A stretch of 64,000 nucleotides of DNA from Paraburkholderia sejongensis (GTDB lineage Bacteria; Pseudomonadota; Gammaproteobacteria; Burkholderiales; Burkholderiaceae): contig NZ_JAJITD010000004.1 of NCBI RefSeq assembly GCF_020880815.1, positions 186,001 through 250,000 on the forward strand. Reading direction: 5' to 3'. Position numbers and translations under genes: made by a program. A model generated the notes under the pieces. That model was not told the DNA's origin. It saw nothing but the letters and a program-made list of their open reading frames with translations, and did not search any database. Positions 36,761 to 46,307 of the stretch are shown here, one piece after another. The number at the start of each line of letters is the position of its first letter. The first letter of the stretch is position 1.

Positions 36761-38623
36761 ATGCCCCACTATCGCTCACGCACCTCGACTCACGGCCGCA
36801 ACATGGCCGGCGCCCGCGCGCTGTGGCGCGCGACCGGCATGAAGGACGACGATTTCGGCAAGCCTATCGTCGCGGTCGTGAACTCGTTCACGCAGTTCGT
36901 GCCGGGCCACGTGCATCTGCGCGACCTCGGCGCGCTGGTCGCCAGCCAGATCGAAGCGGCGGGCGGCGTCGCCAAGGAATTCAACACGATTGCCGTCGAC
37001 GACGGCATCGCGATGGGCCACGGCGGGATGCTGTATTCGCTGCCGTCGCGCGAACTGATCGCGGACTCGGTCGAGTACATGGTCAACGCGCACTGCGCGG
37101 ACGCGATGGTCTGCATCTCGAACTGCGACAAGATCACCCCGGGCATGCTGATGGCCGCGATGCGCCTGAACATTCCGGTCGTGTTCGTGTCGGGCGGTCC
37201 GATGGAAGCGGGCAAGGTCAAGTCGCCGACCGACGGCCAGGTGATCGCGAAGATCGACCTGATCGACGCGATGATCAAGGCCGCCGATCCGAAGATCAGC
37301 GACGCCGAAGTCGCCGAAGTCGAGCGCAGCGCGTGCCCGACCTGCGGTTCGTGCTCCGGCATGTTCACCGCGAACTCGATGAACTGCCTGACCGAGGCGA
37401 TCGGTCTCGCGCTGCCGGGCAACGGCACGATCGTCGCGACGCACGCATGGCGCAAGGGGCTGTTCGAACAGGCCGGCAGCCTCGTCGTCGACCTGTGCCG
37501 TCGCTACTACCAGGAAGAAGACACGTCGGTGCTGCCGCGTAGCATCGCGACCAAGCAGGCGTTCGAAAACGCGATGACGCTCGACGTCGCGATGGGCGGC
37601 TCGACCAACACGGTGCTGCACCTGCTGGCGGCCGCGCAGGAAGCGGGCGTCGACTTCACGATGTCGGATATCGACCGCATCTCGCGCCAGGTGCCGTGCC
37701 TGTGCAAGGCCGCGCCGATGACCGACAAGTACCACATCGAAGACGTGCATCGCGCGGGCGGCATTATCGGCATTCTCGGCGAACTGGCGCGCGCGAACCT
37801 GCTCGACCTGTCGTGCGGCAACGTGCACAGCGGCACGCTCGGCAACGCGATCGCGAAGTGGGACGTCGCCGGCGGCGCGGGCGAGGAAGCGCAGAAGTTC
37901 TTCCGCGCGGCGCCGGGCGGCATTCCGACCACGGTTGCGTTCAGCCAGGAGGCGACCTTCAAGACGCTCGATACCGACCGCAAGAGCGGCTGTATCCGCA
38001 GCAAGGAAAACGCGTATTCGAAGGACGGCGGTCTCGCGGTGCTGTACGGCAACCTCGCGCAGAACGGCTGTATCGTGAAGACCGCGGGCGTCGACGAATC
38101 GCAGTGGCTGTTCTCGGGCCGCGCGCGCGTGTTCGAAAGCCAGGACGATGCGGTCGAAGCGATTCTCGGCGACAAGGTCGTTGCGGGCGATGTCGTGGTG
38201 ATCCGCTACGAAGGCCCGAAGGGCGGCCCGGGCATGCAGGAAATGCTGTATCCGACTTCGTACCTGAAATCGAAGGGTCTCGGCAAGAGCTGCGCGCTGT
38301 TTACCGATGGTCGTTTCTCCGGCGGTTCGTCCGGTCTGGTGATCGGCCATGCGTCGCCGGAAGCGGCCGAAGGCGGCACGATCGGCCTCGTCGAAGACGG
38401 CGATGTGATCGAGATCGACATTCCGCAGCGCAAGATGCACCTCGCGGTGTCGGACGAAGTGCTCGCGCAGCGTCGCGCGGCGATGGAAGCGCGCGGTGAC
38501 AAAGCGTGGCAGCCCGCCAATCGCGAGCGGGTGGTGTCGCAGGCGCTGCAGGCTTACGCGGCGCTGGCCACCTCGGCCGACCGCGGCGCAGTGCGTGATA
38601 TTTCGCAGTTGAAGCGCAAGTAA
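36761..38623 (+). CDS. ilvD: Dihydroxy-acid dehydratase
   Basis: Iron-sulfur enzyme of 620 aa that converts 2,3-dihydroxy-isovalerate (and methylvalerate) to the keto acids in valine and isoleucine synthesis. The length matches E. coli IlvD. Iron-sulfur cysteines are in [10 protein letters not shown] and [42 protein letters not shown] is the conserved C-terminal active-site segment. ATG 36761 has GAGG just upstream. It stands alone and is closed by a terminator at 38677. Paralogues in this group may act on sugar acids (Edd-like), but residue pattern and length favour true IlvD. Confidence 0.96.
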   Translation: MPHYRSRTSTHGRNMAGARALWRATGMKDDDFGKPIVAVVNSFTQFVPGHVHLRDLGALVASQIEAAGGVAKEFNTIAVDDGIAMGHGGMLYSLPSRELIADSVEYMVNAHCADAMVCISNCDKITPGMLMAAMRLNIPVVFVSGGPMEAGKVKSPTDGQVIAKIDLIDAMIKAADPKISDAEVAEVERSACPTCGSCSGMFTANSMNCLTEAIGLALPGNGTIVATHAWRKGLFEQAGSLVVDLCRRYYQEEDTSVLPRSIATKQAFENAMTLDVAMGGSTNTVLHLLAAAQEAGVDFTMSDIDRISRQVPCLCKAAPMTDKYHIEDVHRAGGIIGILGELARANLLDLSCGNVHSGTLGNAIAKWDVAGGAGEEAQKFFRAAPGGIPTTVAFSQEATFKTLDTDRKSGCIRSKENAYSKDGGLAVLYGNLAQNGCIVKTAGVDESQWLFSGRARVFESQDDAVEAILGDKVVAGDVVVIRYEGPKGGPGMQEMLYPTSYLKSKGLGKSCALFTDGRFSGGSSGLVIGHASPEAAEGGTIGLVEDGDVIEIDIPQRKMHLAVSDEVLAQRRAAMEARGDKAWQPANRERVVSQALQAYAALATSADRGAVRDISQLKRK

Positions 38624-38676
38624 TCGCGCGGATGAGTGCGGGGGCTTCGGCGCGGCGACGCGCGCGAAGCCCGATG

Positions 38677-38716
38677 AAAACCGGCAGGCGGGTCACCGCT
38701 TGCCGGTTTTTGTTTG
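38677..38716 (+). terminator. Rho-independent terminator after ilvD
   Basis: A 15-bp stem (AAAACCGGCAGGCGG against CCGCTTGCCGGTTTT, one G-T pair) with a 4-base loop, then TTGTTT. Confidence 0.88.
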
Positions 38717-38917
38717 GCGGCGGCGTTTGGGTGGAAGGCCCAGCGGATAGGGGGTTGGTGTACTATCGCGTCGAACCAACTGGTAGTCGATCGAGCGTCG
38801 GCAAGCCACGCGTTGCACAGGGTGCCGGCAAACCTTGCGCACGCAGCACGTTTTTCGCTTATTGGAACGGTTGAGCCTGCCGGACGGCACGGCGCACCAT
38901 GGAGGGTTGATCGAAGC

Positions 38918-39490
38918 ATGGAAACCAGGTCCTACCGCGGCTGGCACCTCGCCAAGTCCGGCACGGAACACAAGGCCACCGAGTTCGAGTGGGCGCTGAT
39001 CCGTTTTTACGAGTCGTTTTCCCGTTTCGTACTGACTACCGGCATGATCACGATCGCGGCGGATGTCGACATCAAATATCAGGAACACGTGATCTTGCAC
39101 GTGATCCGCATGCAGGATCGCCCCAAGAACAGCGCGACCATCGCGCGGCTGATGAATCGCGACGACATCCCCAACATTCAGTACAGCTTGCGCAAGCTGG
39201 AGTCGGCCGGCCTGATCGAAAAGCAGAAGGACAAGAACAGCAAGACCTATTCATATTCGGCAAGCGAGCGTGGCGTGCAGCTCACCGACGAATACAACAA
39301 GGTCCGGCAGGAGATTCTCGTCAAGCGCTTCGAGGAGATCAGCGATGTCGACGAAAAATTCGAGCGCTGCGCGCGTTTCATGTCGCTGCTGACCGGAATT
39401 TATGAGGAGGCAGCCCGCGATTCGGCGACGATCACGCCGCAGACCGACGAGCCGCCGCCGAAGCCGAAGACTTCACGCAAGTCTGCGTAA
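38918..39490 (+). CDS. MarR-like winged-helix regulator, paralogue 1 flanking the catabolic island
   Basis: A 190-aa DNA-binding protein. A winged helix is seen around residues 50-110 (QEHVILHVIRM, ATIARLMNRDDIPNIQYSLRKLESAGLIEK), with an N-terminal helix FEWALIRFYESFSRFVL and a dimerisation helix after residue 125. It is a close paralogue of the protein at 52751-53359 (shared EFEW-LIRFYESF, LMNRDDIPNIQYSLRKLE, CARFMSLLTGIY-type segments). The two copies bracket the 39.5-52.7 kb genes. GGAGGG lies 11 nt before ATG 38918. The ligand is probably a pathway aromatic or heterocycle, which is inference. Confidence 0.88.
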   Translation: METRSYRGWHLAKSGTEHKATEFEWALIRFYESFSRFVLTTGMITIAADVDIKYQEHVILHVIRMQDRPKNSATIARLMNRDDIPNIQYSLRKLESAGLIEKQKDKNSKTYSYSASERGVQLTDEYNKVRQEILVKRFEEISDVDEKFERCARFMSLLTGIYEEAARDSATITPQTDEPPPKPKTSRKSA

Positions 39491-39512
39491 GCGGCGGCGG
39501 CTGGCGCGCGAG

Positions 39513-40910
39513 TTACAGCACCGGATGCAACTTGTGCCACTCGCTAGCCTTCTGATAAGCCATGCCGGCGCGGCACAGCAGGGCTTCAGCACCATGAGCC
39601 GCAACGAGCTGGAAGCCGATTGGCAGGCCGTCCTCGGTGAGCCCGCATGGCAGCGTGATCACCGGATGGCCGCTGGAATTGAACGGCGCCGTAAACTGGA
39701 TCAGGCGCGCATTGAGTTCCGGATCCTGCGCGAGCGCGCCCAACTGTTCGTGGGTGGGTGCAGCAAACGGCTGCACCGGCACGATCAGCAGATCGATCCC
39801 GCTCATGAGCCGGTTGATCTTGCCTCGTAACGCGGCACGGTTCAGCAGGACCTGCTGATACGCCATGCCGCTGGTTTCACGACCGATCTCGATCAGCCGC
39901 GTAAGCGCCGGCCCATAGTGCGCCGCGAGCCGCGGCCAGGTGTCGGCGTGAGCCACCGCTACTTCCACACCGCAGTTGACCTGCCACTCGTCGACTACCG
40001 TGCGCACTTCGGGAAAGCGCACCTCCCGCACTTCGCCGCCGAGCGACTTCACCACTTCGACGACCTGCGCGAGCGCGCGCACGATGACGCGGTCGACGCC
40101 ATTGCTGTTCCACTCTGGATCGACGCCAAATCGCGGCCCGCACAGATCGTGCGCGTCGTCCGGCAATGCGAGCGAGGCGTCGGGCAACGAAGTCGGGTCG
40201 AGCGGATCGTGCCCGGCAATCACGCCAAGTAGCAGCGACGCGTCGGCGGCACTGCGCGCCATGGGGCCCGCATGATCGAGGCTGGCGCCCAGTGCGAATA
40301 TGCCGTGACGGCTCACGCGTCCCCATGTCGGCTTGATGCCAGTGAGCCCGTTGGCTGCCGAAGGGAAACGGATCGAGCCGCCCGTATCGGTACCGAGCGA
40401 CGCGTAGCACAGTCCCGCTGCCGTCGCGACGCCGGAGCCGCTCGACGACGCGCCCGCCCAATGACCCGGATGCCACGGGTTGACCGGTTCGGCGATCTCG
40501 GGATGATGCGTTGCGAACGCGCCCTCCGTGAGCTGGAGCTTGCCGAGCACGATTGCACCGGCATCGCGCAGCCGCTTGACGGCGGTGGCATCTTCGGTCG
40601 GCACGAAGTCACGAAAAATCGTCGTGCCGGCCGCAGTCGGAGAACCCGCGCACCAGTACAGATCCTTCACCGCTATCGGTACGCCGAACAGAGGCCCGGT
40701 CGCCCCACCGGCCAGCAGTTTCCGGTCAGCTTCTCGCGCGGATGCGAGCGCCTCGTCGCGCATGACGAGCGCGTAGCTGTGAAGCGTGGGGTCGAGCTTC
40801 TCGATGCGTTCAAGCATCGCCGTCGTGACTTCGACGGAAGAGAGGGCGCGCGTGGCGATCAGACGCGCCACCTCGCGCGCCTCCAGGTAATGCAGTTCCG
40901 ATTGGGACAT
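39513..40910 (-). CDS. Amidase-signature family hydrolase
   Basis: A 465-aa amide hydrolase with the complete Ser-cis-Ser-Lys triad: Lys82 in AVKDLYW, the cis-Ser in the GASSSGSG stretch (153-160) and nucleophile Ser179 in TDTGGSI. No signal peptide. ATG 40910 begins at the family N-terminus; the longer frame starts with a TTG inside the previous gene. It is last in a minus-strand unit with the Rieske oxygenase, reductase and degenerate M20 protein, 20 bp after the latter, so it probably cleaves an amide produced by ring oxidation. The substrate is unknown. Confidence 0.92.
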   Translation of the reverse strand: MSQSELHYLEAREVARLIATRALSSVEVTTAMLERIEKLDPTLHSYALVMRDEALASAREADRKLLAGGATGPLFGVPIAVKDLYWCAGSPTAAGTTIFRDFVPTEDATAVKRLRDAGAIVLGKLQLTEGAFATHHPEIAEPVNPWHPGHWAGASSSGSGVATAAGLCYASLGTDTGGSIRFPSAANGLTGIKPTWGRVSRHGIFALGASLDHAGPMARSAADASLLLGVIAGHDPLDPTSLPDASLALPDDAHDLCGPRFGVDPEWNSNGVDRVIVRALAQVVEVVKSLGGEVREVRFPEVRTVVDEWQVNCGVEVAVAHADTWPRLAAHYGPALTRLIEIGRETSGMAYQQVLLNRAALRGKINRLMSGIDLLIVPVQPFAAPTHEQLGALAQDPELNARLIQFTAPFNSSGHPVITLPCGLTEDGLPIGFQLVAAHGAEALLCRAGMAYQKASEWHKLHPVL

Positions 40911-40929
40911 GTTCAATCCGACTCCGTGC

Positions 40930-42255
40930 TTAAAGTCCAAGCTCCGCGCGCTGCCGTGTCAGCGTGTCGATCACGGCGTACATGATTTTTTGGGCACACG
41001 GCATCAGGTCGGGAACGTAGGTCGCGCCCATGCCGCCCAGGCCCTCCGCCACCGGCAGCGGTGAGCCTTCGGCGGGCCATGGCCAGCCGATGCGGGCGGT
41101 CGGAATGCCGAAGCGACGCAGTGCGGCGCCGTCGGTCTGGCCGCCAAGCGGGTCGGGCGTCGGATGCGCACGCTGCTCGATGTGCTCCCAGCCACGCCGC
41201 GCGGACTGCACGATCCAGTTCGACGGGGAAGTCGTGCCGCCGGGCACGGAGCCGTACATTTCCCAATCGAGTTCGAACTCGGGGCGGCGCTCGCGTAGCG
41301 CCGCGACGAATGCGGCAAACTGCGCCTTCACGTCGCCCGGCGAGGTGCGCGGATTGATGCGAACGTCGAAAAATATCTCGGTTACGGCCGAAGGAAACGC
41401 CGGCCGTTCAGGCCACCCCGCCCGCACGCCCGAGATCCAGCCGTGCGGCTTGACCGCGCCGGACGAATTGCGTTCGGCGTACTCGATCAGCCATTGCTCG
41501 AGTTCGAGTATCACGTGCGCGGCCGGCACGACCGAACTGCGAAAACCCGGCGTGTCGCGCGGCACACCCGCGTAACCGAGCGTGCCCTTGACCTTCAGCT
41601 TGAACCAGCCCAGGCCGGGCTCCTCGTGATAGACCCAGTTCCAGGGCTTCATCACGATCGCGAAGTCTGGCGCAACGCCACGGCTCAGCAGGTGCGTGAC
41701 GCCCCCGGACAGGCCCGCGTGAGCGCGCGCCGCGAGATCGACAGGCATGCCGCCATCGGCCATGGCGACGATCAGGTCGCCGACCAGCGGCACATCGGCT
41801 TCGATCAGCGCGGTCGCGACTTCGGTGAGCGTCGCGATCATCCCTTTCGGGTTCGACGCGCCCAGACCGTAGACCCAGTCACTTTCCATGCGTGCACGCG
41901 GCTCGAGGTCCGCGAAACCCGGCGGCCCGATCCATGGGTCGTCGCTTCCGTCGCCTTCGAGATGGGTGTCGATGGGTGCGTAGAGCATTAGCGCCGCACC
42001 GCCGCCGCTGCCGCGTTTTTCCGCGACGACGTTGCCGGTCCGCTCGTTCATGGGCCGATAGCTTGCGTTCATACCGACGCTCGCCAGATGCCCGGCCATG
42101 AACTGGCTCGCGTCGCGCGCCGCGCCGGTCGGGCTGTGAATGTCGGTGAGTTCGAACAGCAGCTTTTGCAGCCGCCGCGCGTCGAGCCTCGCGCATGCCT
42201 TGTCGTACCAGGCTTGCTGCTCGGGTGAAAAAGGCAATGGCGTGGTACTGACCAC
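40930..42255 (-). CDS. M20-family protein with degenerate metal-binding residues
   Basis: A 441-aa protein with the M20 fold (catalytic domain with an inserted dimerisation domain around GTLGYAGVPRDTPG), but the canonical metal ligands are altered. The GHxD motif reads APID (His replaced by Pro94), the bridging Asp of GxxDxKG is Asn135 in GASNPKG, and the Glu-Glu pair reads Ala-Asp in MADGGM. It may use a different metal set, act on another bond or have lost hydrolysis. It sits between the reductase and amidase genes in one unit, so a role in the pathway is likely. I cannot name the reaction. Confidence 0.85.
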   Translation of the reverse strand: MVSTTPLPFSPEQQAWYDKACARLDARRLQKLLFELTDIHSPTGAARDASQFMAGHLASVGMNASYRPMNERTGNVVAEKRGSGGGAALMLYAPIDTHLEGDGSDDPWIGPPGFADLEPRARMESDWVYGLGASNPKGMIATLTEVATALIEADVPLVGDLIVAMADGGMPVDLAARAHAGLSGGVTHLLSRGVAPDFAIVMKPWNWVYHEEPGLGWFKLKVKGTLGYAGVPRDTPGFRSSVVPAAHVILELEQWLIEYAERNSSGAVKPHGWISGVRAGWPERPAFPSAVTEIFFDVRINPRTSPGDVKAQFAAFVAALRERRPEFELDWEMYGSVPGGTTSPSNWIVQSARRGWEHIEQRAHPTPDPLGGQTDGAALRRFGIPTARIGWPWPAEGSPLPVAEGLGGMGATYVPDLMPCAQKIMYAVIDTLTRQRAELGL

Positions 42256-42289
42256 GATGGATACCTCCAGATTGCGTTGCGATGCCGGG

Positions 42290-43312
42290 TCAGTTCGATG
42301 GTGCGAACTGTTCGGCGTAAATGTTTTCCGGGTGCAGGCCCAGATTCACGAGCTTCGTCGTGGCGGCGTCGATCATGCGCGGTGGACCGCACAGATACGC
42401 GACGGCGCTTTCGTGTGTCACGTCGGCCTCGCGGATCGCATCGACGGGATTGCCGGCGAGCAATTCGCCGCTCGCGTGGTGGTCCACCGAGATGCGCGTC
42501 GTGAGATTCGGCAGCCATTGCCCGCGCAACTCCAGATCGTCGAGGCAGAAGAGCTGTTCGGGCGTTGCACAGCCGAAGCTCAGCAGTATCGGCGGCTTGC
42601 GTCCGGGCTGACGACGCAGCGTGTCGATCATCGACAGGATGGGCGCGAGGCCGGTGCCGCCCGCCACCATGATGTGCGGCGCGGCCACCTTCTCACGCAG
42701 GAAGAAGCTGCCGAACGGGCCTTCGATTTCGAGGACGTCGTCGGCTTTCGCCTCCTGTTCCAGCCACTTCGACATCACGCCATCTTCGAGCAGGCGAATC
42801 AGCAGTTCGAGCTTCGGCAGGTCAGCCGCCGTGCTGGCAGGCGAATAGCTGCGCGTGACATTCGTGCCCGGTACTCGTACCTGAATGAACTGCCCCGGCT
42901 TGAAATCGAGCCACGCACCTTCGGCCAGTTCGAGCCGCAGCCGCACGACGTTCGACGCCACCTTCTCGATGCTGTCGACAAATGCGTGCGCCTTGACCGC
43001 CTGCACGTTGGCCGCATCGCTCGCATAGTTCAGCGCGAACGTGCAATCCGATTCGGGTTCGGTCAGGCACAGCAGCCGGTCGCCGGCTTCGTATTCGCTG
43101 CGCAGGAGCGTCGAACTGGCACCCGCGCGCATGCCGGCGCAGCCTTCGACAAGCTTTGCCGCACAGCTCGAACAGGATCCCGACCGGCACTGGTGGATGA
43201 CCGGAATACCCGCGGCAAGAGCGGCGTCCAGCACACTTTCGCCCTGCTGCACCGCGACCGATGTCGCTTTACCGTCGCGAAAGCTCAATGTGACGTTTCT
43301 AATGGGAGACAT
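42290..43312 (-). CDS. Rieske oxygenase reductase: plant-type 2Fe-2S ferredoxin fused to FAD/NAD(P)H reductase
   Basis: A 340-aa electron-transfer protein. The N-terminal ferredoxin has C42-x4-C47-x2-C50 and C82; the FAD part shows RSYSPAS (150s) and the NAD part GGTGLAP and the C-terminal YLCGPPRMIDA. This is the order of BenC/OxoR-type reductases and the length of the 2-oxoquinoline monooxygenase reductase. It is encoded 24 bp after the first Rieske oxygenase, which it must supply. The second oxygenase in the island has no reductase of its own, so sharing is likely. Confidence 0.93.
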   Translation of the reverse strand: MSPIRNVTLSFRDGKATSVAVQQGESVLDAALAAGIPVIHQCRSGSCSSCAAKLVEGCAGMRAGASSTLLRSEYEAGDRLLCLTEPESDCTFALNYASDAANVQAVKAHAFVDSIEKVASNVVRLRLELAEGAWLDFKPGQFIQVRVPGTNVTRSYSPASTAADLPKLELLIRLLEDGVMSKWLEQEAKADDVLEIEGPFGSFFLREKVAAPHIMVAGGTGLAPILSMIDTLRRQPGRKPPILLSFGCATPEQLFCLDDLELRGQWLPNLTTRISVDHHASGELLAGNPVDAIREADVTHESAVAYLCGPPRMIDAATTKLVNLGLHPENIYAEQFAPSN

Positions 43313-43336
43313 TCGGATACCTTCAATACTCGGTAA

Positions 43337-44686
43337 TTAGTGATCCTCTTCGATCTTCTCGACGAAGTACGAAGGACGCTTGCCGTCTGCCGTTCGCTTC
43401 ATGCGAATGCTCGACGCCTTGATGGTGCCGTCGATGCCGTTGCCGGGCCTTGCAATGCCGCGATTCCAGCGCGAAGCGATCTTGCGCCAGGTGATCGGCG
43501 AAACATCGGTCGAAACGAGTTGTTCGTTGTCCCAACCGGTGCCGTCGGCATAAAAATCGTGCATCGCCTCGCGCGCATACAGGTCGCAGTTGTTGAATCC
43601 ATGCAGGCACAGCGGCTTGAACAGATAGTCGTAGCGATACTTGAAGTCCTTGCGCTCCTTGTCGGTCGGGCATACGCGCGCGAGGATTTCCCAGTACTCG
43701 TAGGTGTCGTCGGTGATCGGCACATACCATTCGAACTGGACGACATGCTCTTCCGGCCAGTTCTCGACCATCAGCACGCCAGGCAAAAACACGGAGGTGC
43801 GGTACGGGCGGGCATTGACGTTCTCGACCTTGAGGTCGACCTTCTCGTTCTCGAGAACAGGGTTCCACTTCTCCGTGAAAAGCCATTGCACGAGCCCCTT
43901 GGGACCGTTCTCGTCTTCGACAGCAGCGATGCAGTCGTCCGCGGTCGGTACGATGCCAAGCGGCAGCACCCAGTCCTTTGCGTGAATGATCGCGTTGTCC
44001 TTGTGAACGAGGATGTGCGCGTTATCGAAGCCGTTTTCGCAGGCGATGCGCCAGTTCGCGAAACCCGTGCGGTGCATGCCGTGCGCGACGATGTCCTTGT
44101 CCAGCAGGCTCGGTGCGGAGGGCCACAGCGGATGCGGGAAGCGTTCGTCGTTCTCGGGAAAGCGGATCGGCAGGTCGTGCGCGAGCGGCGGTACGTCCTC
44201 ATCCGGATAGTCGTCTTCGCGCACGAAAACGAAGATCATCCCCGCGACTTCCTCGACCGGATAGGTCGTGAGGCCCGTCGTGCCGATCAGCTTGTCGTCC
44301 GGATTGCCGGCGATGGTCGTGAGCTTGCCGCTTCCCAGTTCGTACGTGAAACCGTGGTACCAGCAACTGATCGTGTCCTTGGTCAGACACATCGGCTTGG
44401 CGGACAGACGCACGCCGCGGTGAATGCACTGGTCCTTCAGCGCGTAGATCTTGCCGTTCACACGGCGCAACGCGATCTGCACCCCGCAGATCTGGATGCC
44501 CTCGACAGCATCTTCCGGCAATTCATGGCTGAAGAGCGCCGGATACCAGTGGTTGATGAAGCCCCATGCCGCGTCCTTGTACGGCTGGTACTGGCTCTGA
44601 ACTTTCGCGTCGTTGACGCGAGCGTTGCTGATCTCGTTGAGTCGCTGGCCGTTACTGCGCCGGCGAGCGATGGGCGTGTCGCTCAT
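43337..44686 (-). CDS. Rieske non-heme iron oxygenase 1, homomeric CarAa/OxoO-like class
   Basis: A 449-aa oxygenase. The Rieske cluster is C87-x-H89 (DQCIHRG) and C108-x2-H111 (CWYHGF); the mononuclear iron site is H224/H228 in ENGFDNAHILVHKD and an Asp in the NNCDLYAREAM segment. Opening (NHWYPALFSHEL), CWYH, ENGFD-H-HKD and LPGVL...QFEWYVP match carbazole 1,9a-dioxygenase CarAa and 2-oxoquinoline 8-monooxygenase OxoO, enzymes without a beta subunit. No beta gene is present here either. It leads the minus-strand unit with reductase, M20-like protein and amidase. An N-heterocycle is the best substrate guess. Confidence 0.92.
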   Translation of the reverse strand: MSDTPIARRRSNGQRLNEISNARVNDAKVQSQYQPYKDAAWGFINHWYPALFSHELPEDAVEGIQICGVQIALRRVNGKIYALKDQCIHRGVRLSAKPMCLTKDTISCWYHGFTYELGSGKLTTIAGNPDDKLIGTTGLTTYPVEEVAGMIFVFVREDDYPDEDVPPLAHDLPIRFPENDERFPHPLWPSAPSLLDKDIVAHGMHRTGFANWRIACENGFDNAHILVHKDNAIIHAKDWVLPLGIVPTADDCIAAVEDENGPKGLVQWLFTEKWNPVLENEKVDLKVENVNARPYRTSVFLPGVLMVENWPEEHVVQFEWYVPITDDTYEYWEILARVCPTDKERKDFKYRYDYLFKPLCLHGFNNCDLYAREAMHDFYADGTGWDNEQLVSTDVSPITWRKIASRWNRGIARPGNGIDGTIKASSIRMKRTADGKRPSYFVEKIEEDH

Positions 44687-45118
44687 GGAGTGCTCCTGAT
44701 GTGTGGGCTGGCGCGCATCTCGTTACGGCTCAAGAGCGCTGATTTCTGTACAGCTTTCGCGATTCGATGCGCGTCGTCGCGCGGCTCCCGATCGTTGCTG
44801 TGATCGAAGACTACGAAAAGATGAATTGACAGTCAATTTATTTTCAATCAATCTTCGCTTGCCAATTGACTGGAAACAACTCGATCGGCGGTGCGTAGAA
44901 ATCGACGAACGCCGTTGGGACAGCGCTCAGAGAGCTGTTCGCTGATCCTGCGCAGGTGCGGAAGCAGGCGAGGTAACCCGGGTTTTCCCTGGCCGATGCA
45001 GTCGGCCACAACGGGACCTGAACGAAGACGCGCATCGGCGAAGACCGCACGTAGGCAAGAAACGGCCCGACGAAGCGGGCCCAGCAAAGACTATTGACGA
45101 AGGGGCGAGGAGAACGCG
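44687..45118. other. Divergent control region between oxygenase 1 and the porin operon
   Basis: No gene. AT-rich centre (44820-44880) with the AATTGACAGTCAATT palindrome listed separately and a further AATTGAC half-site at 44864-44870. The rest (44890-45110) shows nothing I can defend. Confidence 0.5.
44824..44838. promoter_or_regulatory. 15-bp palindrome AATTGACAGTCAATT, putative MarR operator overlapping -35 elements
   Basis: Perfect 7-base arms around one A. It contains TTGACA on the plus strand and TTGACT on the minus strand, so it can overlap the -35 elements of both divergent units. Another AATTGAC lies 33 bases on (44864-44870). The same TTGAC(A) core recurs upstream of the second MarR gene (53477-53495), supporting a shared regulator. 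Confidence 0.55.
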
Positions 45119-46192
45119 GTGAATACCAGGCACTCTGCACTACTGATCGGTCTCGTGATGGCTGCAAATGCCCACGCGCAAAGCAGCGTCGAACTCTACG
45201 GGATCATCGACACGGGCGTGATGTATGTGTCGAACGTGGGCGGTCACAGCAACTGGCTGGCCGATCCCGGCACGGCGGCGCCGAACCTGTTCGGTCTTCG
45301 CGGAACGGAAGATCTCGGCAATGGACTGAAAGCGATCTTCAAGCTCGAAGGCATGTTCAGTCTGAACAACGGCGGATCGGTCAACGGGCTGTTCGGACAT
45401 GAAACTTATGTGGGCTTGCGTGACGACCGGTGGGGCACGCTGACCGCCGGCAACCAGATCGACTTCATGTTCTATTCGCTTGTGGTCGACCACTGGGGTC
45501 CGGCTTTTCCGTTCGTCAATTCGCTAGGTTTGCGGCAAGGGTCGTTTTCGGGGCTAAACATTCCGGGGCCGCCGGGCAACAGTTCGTTCGACTTCGACCG
45601 TACACTCGGCGCGCCGATCGAGAACTCGATCAAGTACATGAGCCCCACCGTCGGTGGCCTCTCGATGGGCGCGCAGTACAGCTTCGGCGGGCAGGCTGGT
45701 TCGTTTGGTCAGAATAGCGGGCAGAGCTTCGGTCTGAACTATCACATCGGCACGGTCGCGCTGAACGGCGCTTACACGTACATCAAGTACCCCGAACTAA
45801 ACAACGGCAACAGCGGCATTCGCAACATGGGCCTGGCTGCCTCGTGGCTCGTGGGGCCGGCCGAACTCGCGGCAATGTACACGAGCACGCAAAACACACA
45901 GAACGGCGCGCGTGTCGGCGTCTACGAGGCCGACGCGACGTGGACGGTCTCACCGTTGCTGCACGCAAACCTCGCCTACCAGTACATGAAAGGAAACGAT
46001 GTCCTGAAAAACCAGAAGGCCAGTCAGGAAACGTTGTCGCTCATGTATTCGCTCTCCAGACGCACGAGCATCTATTCGACACTCGCCCTCCAGCAGGCCT
46101 CGGGCGGTCCCGCGTGGATTTCGCTCGTGCCGGGACCCGCGTCGGGCGGCCGGCAAACGGCGGTCGATATTGGTCTGCTGCACGTGTTCTGA
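45119..46192 (+). CDS. Trimeric porin of the catabolic island, GTG start
   Basis: A 357-aa outer-membrane porin. The signal peptide (MNTRHSALLIGLVMAANAHA) precedes QSSVELYGIIDTGVMY, the family start; GLRGTEDLGNGLKAIFKLEG and GTLTAGNQIDF are typical, and the protein ends in Phe (IGLLHVF). The start is GTG with AGGAG a few bases upstream. It begins the plus-strand unit that continues with dehydrogenase, cupin, hemerythrin, SDR, permease and oxygenase 2, so it is likely the outer-membrane entry for the pathway substrate. Confidence 0.93.
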   Translation: MNTRHSALLIGLVMAANAHAQSSVELYGIIDTGVMYVSNVGGHSNWLADPGTAAPNLFGLRGTEDLGNGLKAIFKLEGMFSLNNGGSVNGLFGHETYVGLRDDRWGTLTAGNQIDFMFYSLVVDHWGPAFPFVNSLGLRQGSFSGLNIPGPPGNSSFDFDRTLGAPIENSIKYMSPTVGGLSMGAQYSFGGQAGSFGQNSGQSFGLNYHIGTVALNGAYTYIKYPELNNGNSGIRNMGLAASWLVGPAELAAMYTSTQNTQNGARVGVYEADATWTVSPLLHANLAYQYMKGNDVLKNQKASQETLSLMYSLSRRTSIYSTLALQQASGGPAWISLVPGPASGGRQTAVDIGLLHVF

Positions 46193-46307
46193 CGACATGC
46201 CCTTACCGCGCGGATGCCGTCGCTCAGTACCCCGTAACAGCGGCACCGCGCTTTTCGGCTGGCACTGGCCAGTCATGCCCCACCAAACCTGAACAGGAGA
46301 CACCACC

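Noticed and set aside
36776..38440. Minus-strand frame of 554 aa opposite ilvD
   Set aside because: Antisense to a highly conserved gene; composition rich in Arg, His and Asp; no motif.
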